NCBI GenBank assembly: GCA_030180135.1
Contig: CM058236.1
Coordinates: 60,787,728-60,851,727 of the forward strand
Length of the DNA: 64,000 bases
Source of the DNA: Orychophragmus violaceus
Taxonomy: Eukaryota; Streptophyta; Magnoliopsida; Brassicales; Brassicaceae
Direction of reading: 5' to 3'
Positions 1-12,000 of this stretch are shown piece after piece. Within the stretch, counting starts at the first letter, position 1; every line of letters begins with the position of its first letter. Made by a program: the position numbers and the translations under genes. The notes under the pieces were generated by a model, which worked only from the letters and a program-made list of their open reading frames with translations, was not told the origin of the DNA and did no database searches.

Positions 1-285
1 TATAAAAACTCGAGTCTGTTTCTTTCTAACATAACACAACCCTAAAACGAGCCGTAAACTCTCTCTCTCTCTGCGCCGAGTTCCTCAGTGGTCTAGCAGC
101 CGTTTTCTGTGATTGCGTGTGTGAACCTTTGGAGGATTCATCCCTCGGTGTTTCTCTGATCTCAGACATACCATCTCTTTCCGCTGCAAACAGGTATAAG
201 GTGAGATCATCATTTGTTTCTATTCTGAGAAGAACCTAGATCGCATGTTTAGGTTGATATGAATCTAAGAATTGAATCAGGATCA
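1..285 (+). other. Promoter/5'-leader-like fragment left of the retroelement
   Basis: The window opens with TATAAAA. This is followed by a CT microsatellite (about 61-73), an ACCCTAAAAC box of the kind common in leaders of Brassicaceae housekeeping genes, and GGTATAAGGTGAG near 193, which could be a leader-intron donor. No coding frame is visible before retroelement sequence begins near 286-330. I infer a displaced host promoter or leader, or the end of a feature lying left of the window. No product can be named. Confidence 0.3.
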
Positions 286-308
286 ACTAAACATTCCTTC
301 ACACAGAA

Positions 309-3300
309 CACGGAAGAAAAGGACCGGAGAAAGAACTAATCCAGCAAGTCATCATTGACGAATCAGATGCAAGCAAGTGTGTAGGCATTGGCGCAGGATT
401 ACCAGACGACATCAAAGAGGAACTGATCACCTTCCTACAGCAAAACGTTACAACGTTTGCGTGGACAATGAAGGATATGAAGGGTATCAACCCAACCATT
501 ACAACTCACGAGTTGAATGTCGATCCGACTTACAAGCCAGTCAAGCAAAAGAGGTGAAAACTCGGCCCAGAAAGAGCTAAAGCAGTCAACGATGAAGTAG
601 AGAAGCTACTCGAAGCCGGTTCAATCCAAGAAGTCAAATATCCTGACTGGTTGGCCAATCCAGTGGTCGTGAAGAAGAAAAACGGGAAGTGGAGAGTATG
701 TGTCGACTTCACGGATCTCAACAAAGCTTGCCCCAAGGATAGTTTCCCGCTGCTGCACATCGACCGACTTGTTGAGGCGACGGCCGGGAACGAACTGCTA
801 TCATTCATGGATGCGTTCTCAGGGTATAACCAAATCCTCATGAACCCAGACGACAGAGAAAAGACGGCCTTCATCACTGAACGCGGCACGTATTGCTACA
901 AAGTCATGCCTTTCGGCCTCAAAAACGCTTGCGCCACCTACCAGCGGCTGGTAAACCGGATGTTTGCAGGGCAACTTGGCGCAACAATGGAGGTTTATAT
1001 CGACGACATGCTGGTCAAGTCTCTGATTGCCTCTCAGCATGTCGGTCATTTAAAGGAATGTTTCAACATCCTTAACCGATACGGCATGAAACTTAATCCA
1101 ACTAAGTGTACGTTTGGGGTGACATCGGGAGAGTTCCTCGGATACGTGGTAACTCAGAGAGGAATAGAAGCTAATCCGAAGCAGATCACAGCCATAATCG
1201 ACTTACCATCTCCCAAGAACACTCGAGAGGTACAACGCCTCACTGGCCGCATAGCCGCCTTGAACAGGTTTATATCCCGGTCAACGGATAAAAGTCTGCC
1301 TTTTTACGAGCTCCTACGAGGGAACAAAAGATTCGTGTGGGACGAGAAGTGTCAAGAAGCCTTCATCCAACTCAAGGACTACTTGTCGAACCCGCCGATA
1401 CTGTCTAAACCCGAGAATGGTGAGACATTGTTGCTTTACATCGCCGTTTCAACGACAGCAGTGAGTGGCGTGCTAGTTCAGGAAGATCGAGGAGAACAGA
1501 AGCCGATCTTCTACGTCAGCAAAACAATGAACGGAGCCGAAACCAGGTATCCTGCAATGGAAAAACTGGCTTTCGCAGTCGTCATCTCGGCACGGAAGCT
1601 ACGACCATATTTTCAGTCACATCCAATTGCCGTATTAAGCAGTCAACCTCTTCGAACGATACTTCATAGCCCGGGACAGTCCGGTCGCCTAGCCAAGTGG
1701 GCAATAGAGTTAAGTGAGTACGACATCGAGTACAGGAACAGGACAACCGCCAAATCGCAGGTAATAGCTGATTTCCTTGTCGAATTATCACCTGAATTGG
1801 ATGTCGGTACCGAGACAGAAGACAAAAATTGGAAACTGTTCGTTGACGGGGCTTCATCTAAAAAAGGAGCCGGGATAGGGATACGTCTCATATCACCAAC
1901 TGGCGAGATATTAGAGCAGTCATTCAAACTAGGTTTCACGGCTTCTAACAACACAGCCGAGTACGAAGCTTTGTTAGCCGGTCTCAGACTAGCCAAGGAA
2001 ATCGGAGTACGACATCTCTTGGCCCATTGTGATTCCATGCTTGTAGCCAACCAGATCAACGGCGACTACGAAGCTAAAAATGAACGAATGGAGGCTTACC
2101 GAAAGACGGCGTTGGAACTCACCAGTTCCTTCGAATTCTTCGACATTGTCCAGATACCAAGAAAGGAGAATGCCCCGGCAGATGCACTTGCGTCGCTAGC
2201 ATCTAATCCCAATCTCTGTCGACGGATCCCGGTAGAAATGATCCACGAACCAAGCATCCCGCCCCCTGAGAGCAATCAAGAAGAAACTGAAGAAATGATC
2301 CCGAATGATGAGGACGACATGTGCTACAATATTCAAGCAAAGGGCATAGACCTCATCGCTGTCCTAACCGACGACAATAGAGACTGGCGACTTCCGATAA
2401 GAGCATACCTGACAGAAGGGAAGCTCCCAGAAGATAAATGGGAAGCACGACGGCTTAAAGTCAAAAGCGCGCGATACACTATACATGAAGGTATCCTCTA
2501 CAAGTATTCTGCTAACAAGATCCTCCTCAGATGCATAAACGGAGATGAAGTAAGTCGGGTTCTCGAAGAAACGCACTCTGGAGCATGCGGAAACCACTCC
2601 GGGGGCAGGTCTCTCGCCCTCAAAATCAAGTTGAATGGTCACTATTGGCCGACTATGATAACCGACTGCGAGACCTACTCTAACAAGTGTGAAAAGTGTC
2701 AGCGACATGCGCCATTCATACATCGACCTACAGAGCTACTCACAACGTCAACTGCGGCTTACCCATTCATGAGATGGGCGATGGACATCGTCGGACCATT
2801 ACCATTATCCAATCAAAGACGTTTCCTGCTCATTATGATCGACTACTTCACAAAGTGGGTAGAGGCCAGGGCTTACGTCGCAATCCATGATGTCCAGGTT
2901 CAAAATTTCGTCTGGAAATACATAATATGTCGTTTCGGGCTACCCTATGAGATCGTCACAGATAACGGATCGCAATTCATCTCGAAAGTATTCGAAGGGT
3001 TCTGCAAGAAGTAAGGATATACGCCTTAGCAAGTCGACACCAAGGTATCCTCAGGGGAATGGCCAAGCCGAAGCTACAAATAAAACCATCATTGCCGGCA
3101 TCAAAAAACGCCTTGAAAGCAAAAAAGGAGTTTGGGCAGATGAGTTAGACGGAGTCCTCTGGTCGCACAGAACGACACCCCGCAGTGCAACAGGAGCCAC
3201 CCCGTTTTCCTTAGCCTTTGGCGTGGAAGCAATGGTACCGGCAGAAGCTAACATCTACACACTCCGCCGCTCTCTCATGCCGCACCATACTGAAATCAAC

Positions 3301-3621
3301 GAAAAGATGCTAATCCAGGCTCTCGACACCTTAGAGGAAGAACGGGATCGAGCCCTACTCAGGATTCAAAACTACCAACAGCTCGCAACTCGATATTACA
3401 ACCAGAAAGTCAAGGAACGCCATTTTCAAGTCGGTGACTTCGTCCTCCGCAAAGTTTACGAAAACACCAAGGAGCGAAGAGCAGGGAAACACGGGGCAAA
3501 ATGGGAAGGACCCTACAAAGTCACAAAAGTCGTTAAACCGGGAGTCTACGAGCTTGAGTCAATGAAAGGCAAGGCTTTACCTCGATCCTGGAACTCGGCA
3601 AGCCTGAAGGAGTACCACTAA
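309..3621 (+). pseudogene. Ty3/gypsy pol remnant (RT-RNase H-integrase)
   Basis: Coding similarity starts near 309 and runs to a stop at 3619-3621. Visible domains are reverse transcriptase (primer motif WRVCVDFTDLNKACPKD near 690-740; catalytic YIDDM near 997-1011), RNase H (FVDGASSKKGAGIG near 1840-1880), an integrase zinc finger (HSGACGNHSGG, later CEKCQRH), the integrase core (MDIVGPLP, then TDNGSQF near 2957) and a C-terminal domain ending ASLKEYH. Two lesions are clear. A TGA at about 557 interrupts the conserved stretch before the RT (probably CGA to TGA). A one-base frame change near 3010-3015 splits the integrase core into two overlapping frames. The 5' part encoding gag and protease is missing. 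It is described only as a broken copy. Confidence 0.9.
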
Positions 3622-3635
3622 GACGGCAAGGCGCC

Positions 3636-3660
3636 AAAAAAAAAAAAAAAAAAAAAAAAA
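3636..3660 (+). other. A25 homopolymer after pol
   Basis: Twenty-five consecutive A bases lie 15 bp after the pol stop codon. This is not the element's end, because repeats, the antisense gene and the LTR follow. It is probably a microsatellite expansion. Confidence 0.8.
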
Positions 3661-3844
3661 GATTATGTACTATGAACTACGAGTGACTTGATTCTTCCTC
3701 GGAAGATACGTAGGCAGCCTTTACCGGCACAGTCACAAATCTAATAAAATTTTTATTTTTCAGATAATTTACCATCTTGAAAGTCAAGCAGAAAATCAGG
3801 TAAATCCTTTTTCCGACTTTCAAATATTTGATGATACTAACAAA

Positions 3845-3976
3845 GCCGAGTATCAACTCGCAAAAAGCCGAGTATCAACTCGCAAAAAGCCGAGTATCAA
3901 CTCGCAAAAAGCCGAGTATCAACTCACAAGAATCCGAGTATCAACTCGCAAAAAGCCGAGTATCAACTCGCAAAAA
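3845..3976 (+). repeat. Tandem array, six 22-bp units
   Basis: Units start at 3845, 3867, 3889, 3911, 3933 and 3955. The unit core is GCCGAGTATCAACTCGC plus an A run. Within each unit CGAGT and ACTCG form a short inverted repeat. A degenerate related unit follows at 3977, and GCCGAG/CTCGC echoes recur to about 4180. The array lies between pol and the antisense gene, where Tat elements often carry tandem repeats. Confidence 0.9.
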
Positions 3977-4202
3977 GACGAGCAAACGACTCGCATCTAA
4001 AGCATCATGCCTCCTGGCCAGGGGCGTGATCTTCCTTGCGCACGAGGTGCACATCGTGGTAAGGAAAAGCCGAGATCCGTCTCGCACATTCTTCGCGGAA
4101 GGAGATAACAAGTAAGTCGAGCATAAAAGACTCGCGCATTCTCCCGCCCTTAGAACAAAGCCGAGCATTTAGTCTCGCAAACCGCCTTACGGCAAAAGTG
4201 CC

Positions 4203-4345
4203 TAAATCGTTTATTTGACGACAAACTTAAAACGAGATTAGTCCGACTACCTAAAGTCGCTAAATCGTTTAAAATTTGACGACAAACTTAATACGAGATT
4301 AGTCGGACTACATGAAGTGGCTAAATCGTTAATACGAGATTAGTT
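4203..4345 (+). repeat. Tandem repeat of about 60 bp, 2.5 copies
   Basis: Each copy begins CTAAATCGTT and contains GACGACAAACTTAA, ACGAGATTAGTC and a GACTAC close. Copies begin near 4202, 4259 and 4320; the third is truncated. It is a second array inside the retroelement, unrelated to the 22-bp one. From 4346 to 4588 I see only AT-rich noncoding sequence. Confidence 0.75.
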
Positions 4346-4588
4346 CATGTTTGGTGGTGAGCTTGTAAGTACAAAAAAATTTTAGACTCACTAAACAAAC
4401 AAACCAAGATTAGTTCGATTATTCAAAAATCACTACTTGGTTACCCAGAATATTTTTAATGCGAAAACGCGACGTGATGGTGAAAATTGATCCAAATCTA
4501 AAGTAGCCATTTCATTACGTTAAGAGCTTAAATACAACCGAAGGTTTACAAAAGAAAAACAAAAAAAATAAACTTTAATAAGGCCTCC

Positions 4589-7215
4589 TCAAGTAGCTTC
4601 AGCCGTCGACTTCTTAGCTTCATCAGTTCCACTCTTCTCAACGTTCTGATCTTGGGCCAAGGACGCGACCTCTGAACGGACGGACGAGACAAGACCGGCA
4701 GGGACCGCCTCCGGGATTATCCCATGGTTTGTTCCAAATTGGTCGACATCCGACGGAACAGGGGGAGGGGAGTCATGAGAACGATCGAGAAGAGGATGAC
4801 GCAATGGAGAGAGGACAAGTGTGAGCTCCTCCTTCGTTACGACATTCATGTCGTCAAGCTCCGCGTCAGCCGCAATCTCGTCTGCGGCGACCTTGTCCAA
4901 AACGTCCTGAGGAATTGGCACGCCCTGCTCGCTAAGTGTAATCAAACACTTCTTAAGCCCAGAAATCTGAGCCTGCTTAACCTGAAGAGCAACAGCACCC
5001 TCCTGGTCCCTAATGTAACGCCGAACGAGGTCAAAATGAGTCTGCGCCTTCGTCCTAACCGTGGCTTCGACTCTTTCCCTTTCCTTGCCGACCAGGTCAA
5101 GGCAAGACTTTTGCAGCTTCCTCTTCTCCGACTCGAACTTGAGAAAGTCGGCCTTCGACTTCTCCTCAGCCTGCTTGAGCTTACCCTCGAGGACCAGCCT
5201 GTTCTCTTCCAGTACTTTCTTCTCCCCTTTGATCTTTTTGAGAAGATCATCCCGCTTAGTAACCGCGTCAGCCAGCTTCTTTTGGGCCCAGGAACTCTCC
5301 AAGGCAACACGGTTAGAGGCCGCGATCATCTGAGAAATAGCAAGAAGAATGTTATCTCGGCAAGCAATGTAAAAAAATTAATAAAGAGGAGTTTAAAACT
5401 TACGGTAGCTTCAGCGTGCTTCAATCGGACGATGGCATCCGAATGAGGTAACTCCTCCAAGACCGGCCAGTCCGACTCGTTCCCCCTCACACACGTCAGC
5501 ATATCGAAGCATGCCCGGGGATTGTTGATAAAAGGAACCTCGCTCTCATACTGATAAGCGAAGTTGTGGATCGAAGGGCGCACCTCTCCCTCCTTCACTG
5601 CACGCCTGGGACGCGCCAAAACAAGCTCCTTGTTCGATTCAAAAGGTTTCAAGCCGCCAGACGAATCAGGGACAGTCCCCTTGAACTTATAGAAGCGCTG
5701 CCATGGATCCTTTAGTTTAGCAGGCTCATCGACAACCGCTATCTCGGCAGAAGCATCCTCGACTGATTTACCCGTCTTGGATGACTTAGATGGCTTATCC
5801 TGAACCGACTTATCATCAGCGGGTCTCTTCCTTGATGGAACTTTGGGAGGAAGACTGGGAGGATTCACCACTGGGGCAGTCGACGTCGTATTAACATCGG
5901 GTCGAATGCCGCCCTGAGAAGAGGGAGCCTTGTCCTTGTCCTTTGATGACTTGGAGGAAGAAGAAGGCTTTGACGAAATCTCTTTGGAGTAGTCCACGGA
6001 ATCGATTCTCTTGACTTTTCCCATCCTCCTTGGCTTGACAAGCTCTTCAGGGGTAACTTTCGTCTTGGTATCCCACTTGATTGCATTAACGGACATACGA
6101 TCAGGAGGAAGCAAGGAAAAGAATGCCATAACAAAAAAAAACTATACAAACCTTCGGAGATCTTTGGAAGGAACTTATTGATACGCTCACGAGTAAGGTC
6201 CGACCACTTGCGTAAGCCGAGAGATTGAATCTGCTCGAGAATGGGGAAGTAGTTGTCGGGATACGGCTTCAGGAAGGGATGTTGCACTGCAAAGATGAAA
6301 AAGAATTAAGTAAATTATCGAGATCAAAAGATAGCAAATTTGGGACGACATCTACCATAATCCGTGTTCCAAGACGTCCTGATAAGTCCTTTGAGTTCGT
6401 CAGGAACAACTAATGATGACATTTCAACAAAAAAAATAGGACCGTTGCCAATTATTAATCTTGTTAGGCGCATCTGTCAGAACTCGGTTGCCGCTCTTAA
6501 ACCGGACCGCGAAGCACCCTGGATTGGTGGCTTTCATGCGATTAACCGACGTCATTTCCTCGAAAATTTGTGCAGTTATCGTGATACCGGCTTCGGCCCC
6601 CAACACTAAAAGACCAACCATATGGCGAACTGCAACGGCTGACAATTGGGAGATGGCGATCTCGCGACGATGACAGTACGAAATCAGCAAGTCGGGTAGA
6701 GGAAACCAACAACGGCTTCCCCCGGTATCAGTGTTGATGAAGTATGACTCGTAGAGGGTCATGTACCCCGGAGGCGGACTCCAAGGACGGTCAAGCGGAA
6801 AGGGAATAATGACTTTAATCTTTGGGTCTGCTCCACAGTCTCGAAGCATGGACCTCACCGTAGATGCAGTCGACTTGGTACCTAAAATGTTACTGAAGCT
6901 TTCATAAGGATCAACCGGCAACGAAGGAGTAATATCGTCCTCGGAGTCGACTTGATTCGCATCGACATCATCCTCACCGGCATCAAAATCCCGCAACTGA
7001 GGTATGATTAACTCCTCCCGGCCAGAATTCTCGACAGCACCGGCTTGATGAGATGTCTCGCAACGAAGTTGGAGGTCTTCGACTTTAAAACAAACGGACT
7101 GATCTCCCAAGGCGGATGAAGTACTTGAAGTGGATTGACGACTTGAAGAATCATCCGCAGATGAAACGGAAACAATTTCCTTATCTTTGCTTGAGGAACA
7201 GCGGATCAAAGACAT
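4589..7215 (-). pseudogene. Antisense gene of the Tat element (putative gypsy-type transposon protein)
   Basis: This is a four-exon gene on the strand opposite pol. Exon 1 runs 7215-6356: a Ser-rich acidic start, then a conserved globular part with PFPLDRPWSPPPGY and HMVGLLVLGAEAGI, resembling the plant domain called putative gypsy type transposon (Pfam PF04195, recalled, not searched). Exon 2 is 6286-6152 (acceptor TTTGCAG). Exon 3 ends at 5404 (GTAAGT donor) and encodes a Lys/Ser/Pro-rich linker; its acceptor near 6100 is unclear. Exon 4 is 5329-4589: a long charged coiled coil (KADFLKFESEKRKLQ) and an acidic tail. A run of eight T on the coding strand (6429-6436) puts exon 1 into a stop; one T fewer would keep the frame to the GTAGAT donor. 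So this copy is probably broken. Its function is unknown; similar genes are known only inside retroelements. Confidence 0.7.
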
Positions 7216-7712
7216 GATTTGTCGAAGAACAGACGAAGAACACGAGTGATAAAACAGGATTTGATCTAACAACCTAAAAGATCTAAGGCGGAGCAGCGAC
7301 GGAGAGATGGTCGGAAAATAAAAGGCTAGAGAGAATAAATTACCTTTAAGCTTCTTCACACCACGCAAAAATGAAGAAGTGGAGAGTGGGAGGGGTCCTT
7401 TTATAATGAAAATGACGGCGCAAGAATCGAGGTAATAATTACCTAGGCGACGCTTCGTATCTCGCATCAAACCGATAAATCGAACCATAAATCAATTTCG
7501 GTTCAACCATTGGTCTCCATCAGATTGAACCTAACCATGAAGATTGCGTTCGTCCTGAACCGAGCTGAAAAAGCTCCTATAAAGTACGGATCTAGCCCAA
7601 GCACGATGGGCCTAGGGGAGCATAGCTCGTCGACTAATGGGCCTACAAACTCATCTCTTAAGACCGTAAGTTAACCTTCGCATTGACGACTTGAATAAAA
7701 AGTCGCCACACT

Positions 7713-7730
7713 GGGGGGGGGGGGGGGGGG
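7713..7730 (+). other. G18 polypurine tract of the Tat element
   Basis: Eighteen consecutive G bases lie 5 bp before the 3' LTR, where a polypurine tract primes plus-strand DNA synthesis. A pure G run this long is unusual and may be length-variable. Confidence 0.75.
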
Positions 7731-7735
7731 CTTAT

Positions 7736-8289
7736 TGTTGGAGTCAAGATTAGCACTTTCCTAAAAAGGCATATTCATGAGTATAGATCGGCCCAGCAAT
7801 GGAAAGTCGGTAAAAGGCCCAAGACGGTAAAACTTAGGTTAAACTGGACTTGGAGCAACCGGCTTACATTAGGGTTTTGGAGGGTGTTCGATCAAGAAGA
7901 CCAAGGCGGCTCGCCGACATCAATAATATGGAAATATTCCATATCTCGGTAGAATCCGGATATTAGGAAATATTCGTAGATATCTCTTATTTTCTTTTTA
8001 TTTTAGACCGACTTGTAACCCTATTTAAGGGGACCTTATGAATCAATGAAAGGATACGCTTTTCTTAATATTTTCGGCTTGAGAGACTTTAGAGCGATAT
8101 TTGACCTAAAATCTCTCCGGCGACTTCTTAACAATCCTTCACCGGCTTCCATCTTGGAAGCGCCGGCTTACAAACCCTAATTTCCCAAATCTCACCGCGT
8201 TCTTAAATTCTTCTTTTAGAATCCCTAATTCCAAACCCTAAAACTCTTTCTATCTTTGGATAGACCGAGTTGAGATCTTACAATACACA
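7736..8289 (+). repeat. 3' LTR of the Tat element
   Basis: It starts TGTTGGAGTC right after the G tract. A TATTTAAGG box at about 8024 is followed by a typical transcribed-leader stretch. The end is set at TACAATACACA (about 8287-8289), a TG...CA boundary chosen by eye. With no 5' LTR in the window, length and ends cannot be checked. Confidence 0.65.
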
Positions 8290-9022
8290 CTTTTCTCTTA
8301 TTTGTCTAAAGTTATGTTGTTGTTTTTTGTCGGTTATGCTTTAATTTATGTACCCATTGTTGATCATATCTCACCACGGATACGATATAATCTGTACACA
8401 ATTTCTCGTATATTTATGTTTTATTGGACTAGTAAACATATGATCCGTAATATATATATGTATTTCAACCAAGTGTTGTAGTTCAGTGGTTCTCATATGA
8501 TCTATTAATCTAGGCCATAAATCATTTTTTTTCTAAATATATAATTATCTAACTATTTCTATTTGATTGGCCGCTCCATTTTATAATCGTTCATGTAATT
8601 TGTGTATTCGATTGGGTGCAAATAACCTTAGAGGTCAGTCTTTGCAGTTTATTCAAAATTTATTATAAATTATAACAATTATTTTTTATTTAGTTTTTGA
8701 CGTAACATTTTAACAAAACAAATATTACAAATGAATTCTCTTAGAACTTAGATTAATGAATATTATAAAAAAAAATGAATTAATCAAAATTTGTTGTCTT
8801 AGAACTTAGAATAATGAAATCTCCTTATATAGTCTTTAATTTCAATTTTAACGTTCCATTTCTGCTGTAACTAAGTTTCCTTTTGTAACATATGTACGAA
8901 TCTTTATTTGCGTCTTCTCCAAACACTCGTTTGCTTCTTCGCCAAGGAACCTAAAACCTCCTGTCTTCCTCCTCTTTATAAAACACTAAAAACAATCTCC
9001 TCTTCCCTCAATACAGCTTGAC
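8290..9022 (+). promoter_or_regulatory. Upstream region of CLPB4 copy 1
   Basis: This AT-rich intergenic stretch contains no supported coding frame. A TATA box (TTTATAAAAC, about 8975-8984) lies 40-48 bp before the ATG at 9023, followed by a CT-rich leader. I looked for clustered heat-shock elements (alternating GAA/TTC) and saw no convincing perfect set. Confidence 0.5.
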
Positions 9023-12000
9023 ATGGCGTCCAGAAGATTGTCGAAGTCTGTATCGGCAGCCATCAAGGCTCACAATGCTTTTTCGAGACCATCTCTCCTC
9101 CTCCGTTCTCGCTCTCTCTCTGCATATGCTCACTTTAGCTCGCGTTCCTCTCCCATTTCCTTTCTTTCCCGGCCAAACTCCTTCACCGAAAACGGGATAA
9201 CTTCAGTCACTCAAGCCGCTGCTCGTGGCCAACTGTCACCACTTTCTCTCCAATTCCCTTCTCCGCGCCCCTTCTGGTCTATGGTTTGTGGTCGGTTACT
9301 GTTTTGATTGTAATTTATTATGTCGTCATTAACTCGATCACCATTGGTTTGATAAGGATGGAGATGAACATGCACTTGAAAAGTATGGGAAAGATTTAAC
9401 TGAGATGGCTAGACAAGGAAAATTCCCTCCTCTCATTGGTCGTGAAGATGAGATTAAACGTTGCATACAGATACTATGCAGGATGACAAAAAGCAATCCT
9501 GTTATCATTGGTGAACCTGGTGTAGGGAAGACTAAGAATTGCTCAAGCTGCATCATCGTGGTCGAGGTAACAGAGGCGGTCGTGGCTAGTTCTGTTAACT
9601 TTTTCCACTATCTTTTGTAGAAGGGTAAGGCTTTAATGAATAATATATGTTTAAATTTTTTTAAGATTTACTGAGAGATATTCAATCTTTTCAGGTTGGC
9701 CCAGCGAATTGTAAGAGGGGAAGTCCCTGAACCTCTCTTGAATCGGAAGGTTGACGCTTTTTACCTTTTCTCCTCAGCTGGCCAGAGGAAGATTGTAACA
9801 TGGTTGCTTGATACAATGTAGGTGATATCTCTCGACATGGGTTCGTTGATTGCTGGTACCAGATATCGAGGAGAATTTGGGCAAAAGTTGAAAGCACTGA
9901 TGAAGGAAATAGCTGCTTCCAATGGGAAGACAATCATGTTCATTGATGAAATCCACACTATCGTTGGTGCAGGTAGTAAATGATGTTTATATCTAGATGT
10001 GTCACCAAGGCCGGCCCTGAGCATAAGCATAGCAAGATAAATATTATTAGCCCTGGCCCTCAAATTTTATAGATCTGACATAGATTTTTATGACCTACAA
10101 AATTGTAAAATAATAAATTTTACCATAAAATATTTATAGTTCCCTAAGTTTTAGTCATTGCCTCAACTATTGACGGTTATGAATTGTACCCTTGTGTAGG
10201 AGCTTCTTGTCATGGTGATCCAATGGATGTGAGCAATATCTTGAAACCAATGCTTGCAAGAGGTGAACTGCGATGCATTGGTGCAACTACGCTGACTGAG
10301 TACCGCAAATACATAGAGAAAGATCCAGCTCTGGAACGTAGGTTTCAGAAAGTGTTATGTGGCCAGCCATCGGTTGAAGATACCATCTCGATTCTTCGCG
10401 GGTTGAGAAAGCGGTATGAGAACCACCATGGTGTTAAGATATCAGATGGTTCCCTTGTTTCAGCAGCTGTTTTGTCAGACCGCTACATCACTGAACGCTC
10501 CCTGCCAGACAAAGGTATAAACTTGCACCTTCCCGGAGTTCTTTTTTTTGGTAGAATTTTTGTATATTATGATAAAATTCCCTTGTTTCAGCCATTGATC
10601 TTGTTGACGAAGCTGCTTCAAAGCTGAAGATGGAGGGCACTTGGAAACCAACTGAACTCGATGAAATGGACAAAGCTGTGATCAAGATGGAGATAGAGAA
10701 GCTTTCTTTGGAAAATGATACGTTTAAATCTTCTGTAGCTTTCTCTGATCAGCTAAAGAAGATGGAGACTGATTTGACCAAGCTCAAGGATAAACAGAAA
10801 GAACTCACTAAGCAATGGGATGAACAAAAGTCTCTCATAACTAAACTACGTTCACTTAAAGAAGAGGTATAGATTTAATCATTTAGCAACCTTACTGTCC
10901 TCCTAAACATTTTCTATGTTTGACAGATTGATCGTTCCGCTGCAAGTGAATACAGTCTAAATCGTACTGCTGAGCTCAAGTATGGAACACTTATGTCCCT
11001 CCAACGCCAATTAGAAGAAGCTGAGAACAATCTCACAAAGTTCAGAGAGTCTGGACAGTCACTACTCCGAGAAGAGGTAACTGATCTTCACATAGCAGAC
11101 ATAATAAGCAAGTGGACAGGTATTCCACTATCAAATCTTCAGCAATCAGAGAGAGAAAAGCTGGTCATGTTGGAAGACGTGCTACACAAGAAAGTTATTG
11201 GTCAAGCCAAGGCTGTAGAATCAATAGCAGATGCTATTCGTTGTTCAAAAGCTGGTCTTTCAGATCCTAACCGCCCAATAGCCAGTTTTATGTTCATGGG
11301 TCCAACAGGTGTTGGTAAAACCGAGCTTGCCAAGGCCCTGGCTGGATACCTTTTCAACACTGAAAACGCAATAGTGAGGATCGATATGAGTGAGTACATG
11401 GATAAAGCCACAATCTCACGGCTCATTGGTGCATCTCCTGGCTGTGTCGGTTATGAAGAAGGTGGGCAGTTAACTGAAGCTGTTCGCAGGAGACCGTATT
11501 CAGTGGTTTTGTTTGATGAGATCGAGAAAGCTCACCCTGATGTCTTCAATATCTTGCTACAGCTACTAGACGATGGAAGAGTAACTGATTCTCAAGGGAG
11601 GACAGTGAGTTTCAGAAACTGTTTTGTGATAATGACGTCTAATATAGGAGCTCACCGCATTCTTGAGACTTTTCGGAACAATGAAGATCACAAAGAAGCA
11701 GTTTATGAGATGATGAAGGAACAAGTTGTGGAGTTAGCAAGACAAACTTTCAAGCCAGAATTCATGAACAGGATCGACGAATACATTGTCTTCCAGCCTT
11801 TGGATTCAAGAGAAATATCCAAGATTGTGGAGATTCAGGTCCTTTTACACTCACTACTGTTTTTCGTAGAATCTTTATTCTTGAATCCGTTTATGAATGA
11901 ATTGTTACATTCTGTGCAGATGAGGCGTGTGAAGAATAGGTTGGAAGAGAATAAAATAAGACTTGAGTACACAAAAGAAGCAGTGGATCTCCTTGCTCAG

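Larger units (their letters stand above)
286..8289 (+). mobile_element. 5'-truncated Ty3/gypsy retrotransposon, Tat lineage
   Basis: In order: reverse transcriptase, RNase H and integrase (to 3621), an A25 tract, two tandem-repeat blocks, a multi-exon antisense gene (7215-4589), an 18-G polypurine tract and a 3' LTR starting TGTTGGAGTC. Antisense genes between pol and the 3' LTR are known from Tat-lineage elements such as Grande and Retand, so the layout supports that lineage. The 5' LTR, primer site, gag and protease are absent. With the pol lesions this makes it a dead copy. The left border is approximate and no target-site duplication can be tested. Confidence 0.85.

Noticed and set aside
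819..2723. Long minus-strand frames across the Tat pol
   Set aside because: They overlap well-supported RT, RNase H and integrase coding on the other strand and show no domain.
3845..3976. Regular 22-bp repeats that could suggest a CRISPR array
   Set aside because: Units are contiguous without unique spacers, there are no cas genes, and the setting is a plant retroelement.
4724..5446. 240-codon plus-strand frame opposite the antisense gene
   Set aside because: It is the shadow of the coiled-coil exon; the minus strand has splice signals and a coherent protein.
8840..9022. Heat-shock elements before CLPB4 copy 1
   Set aside because: Isolated GAA and TTC words occur, but no convincing run of three alternating units.
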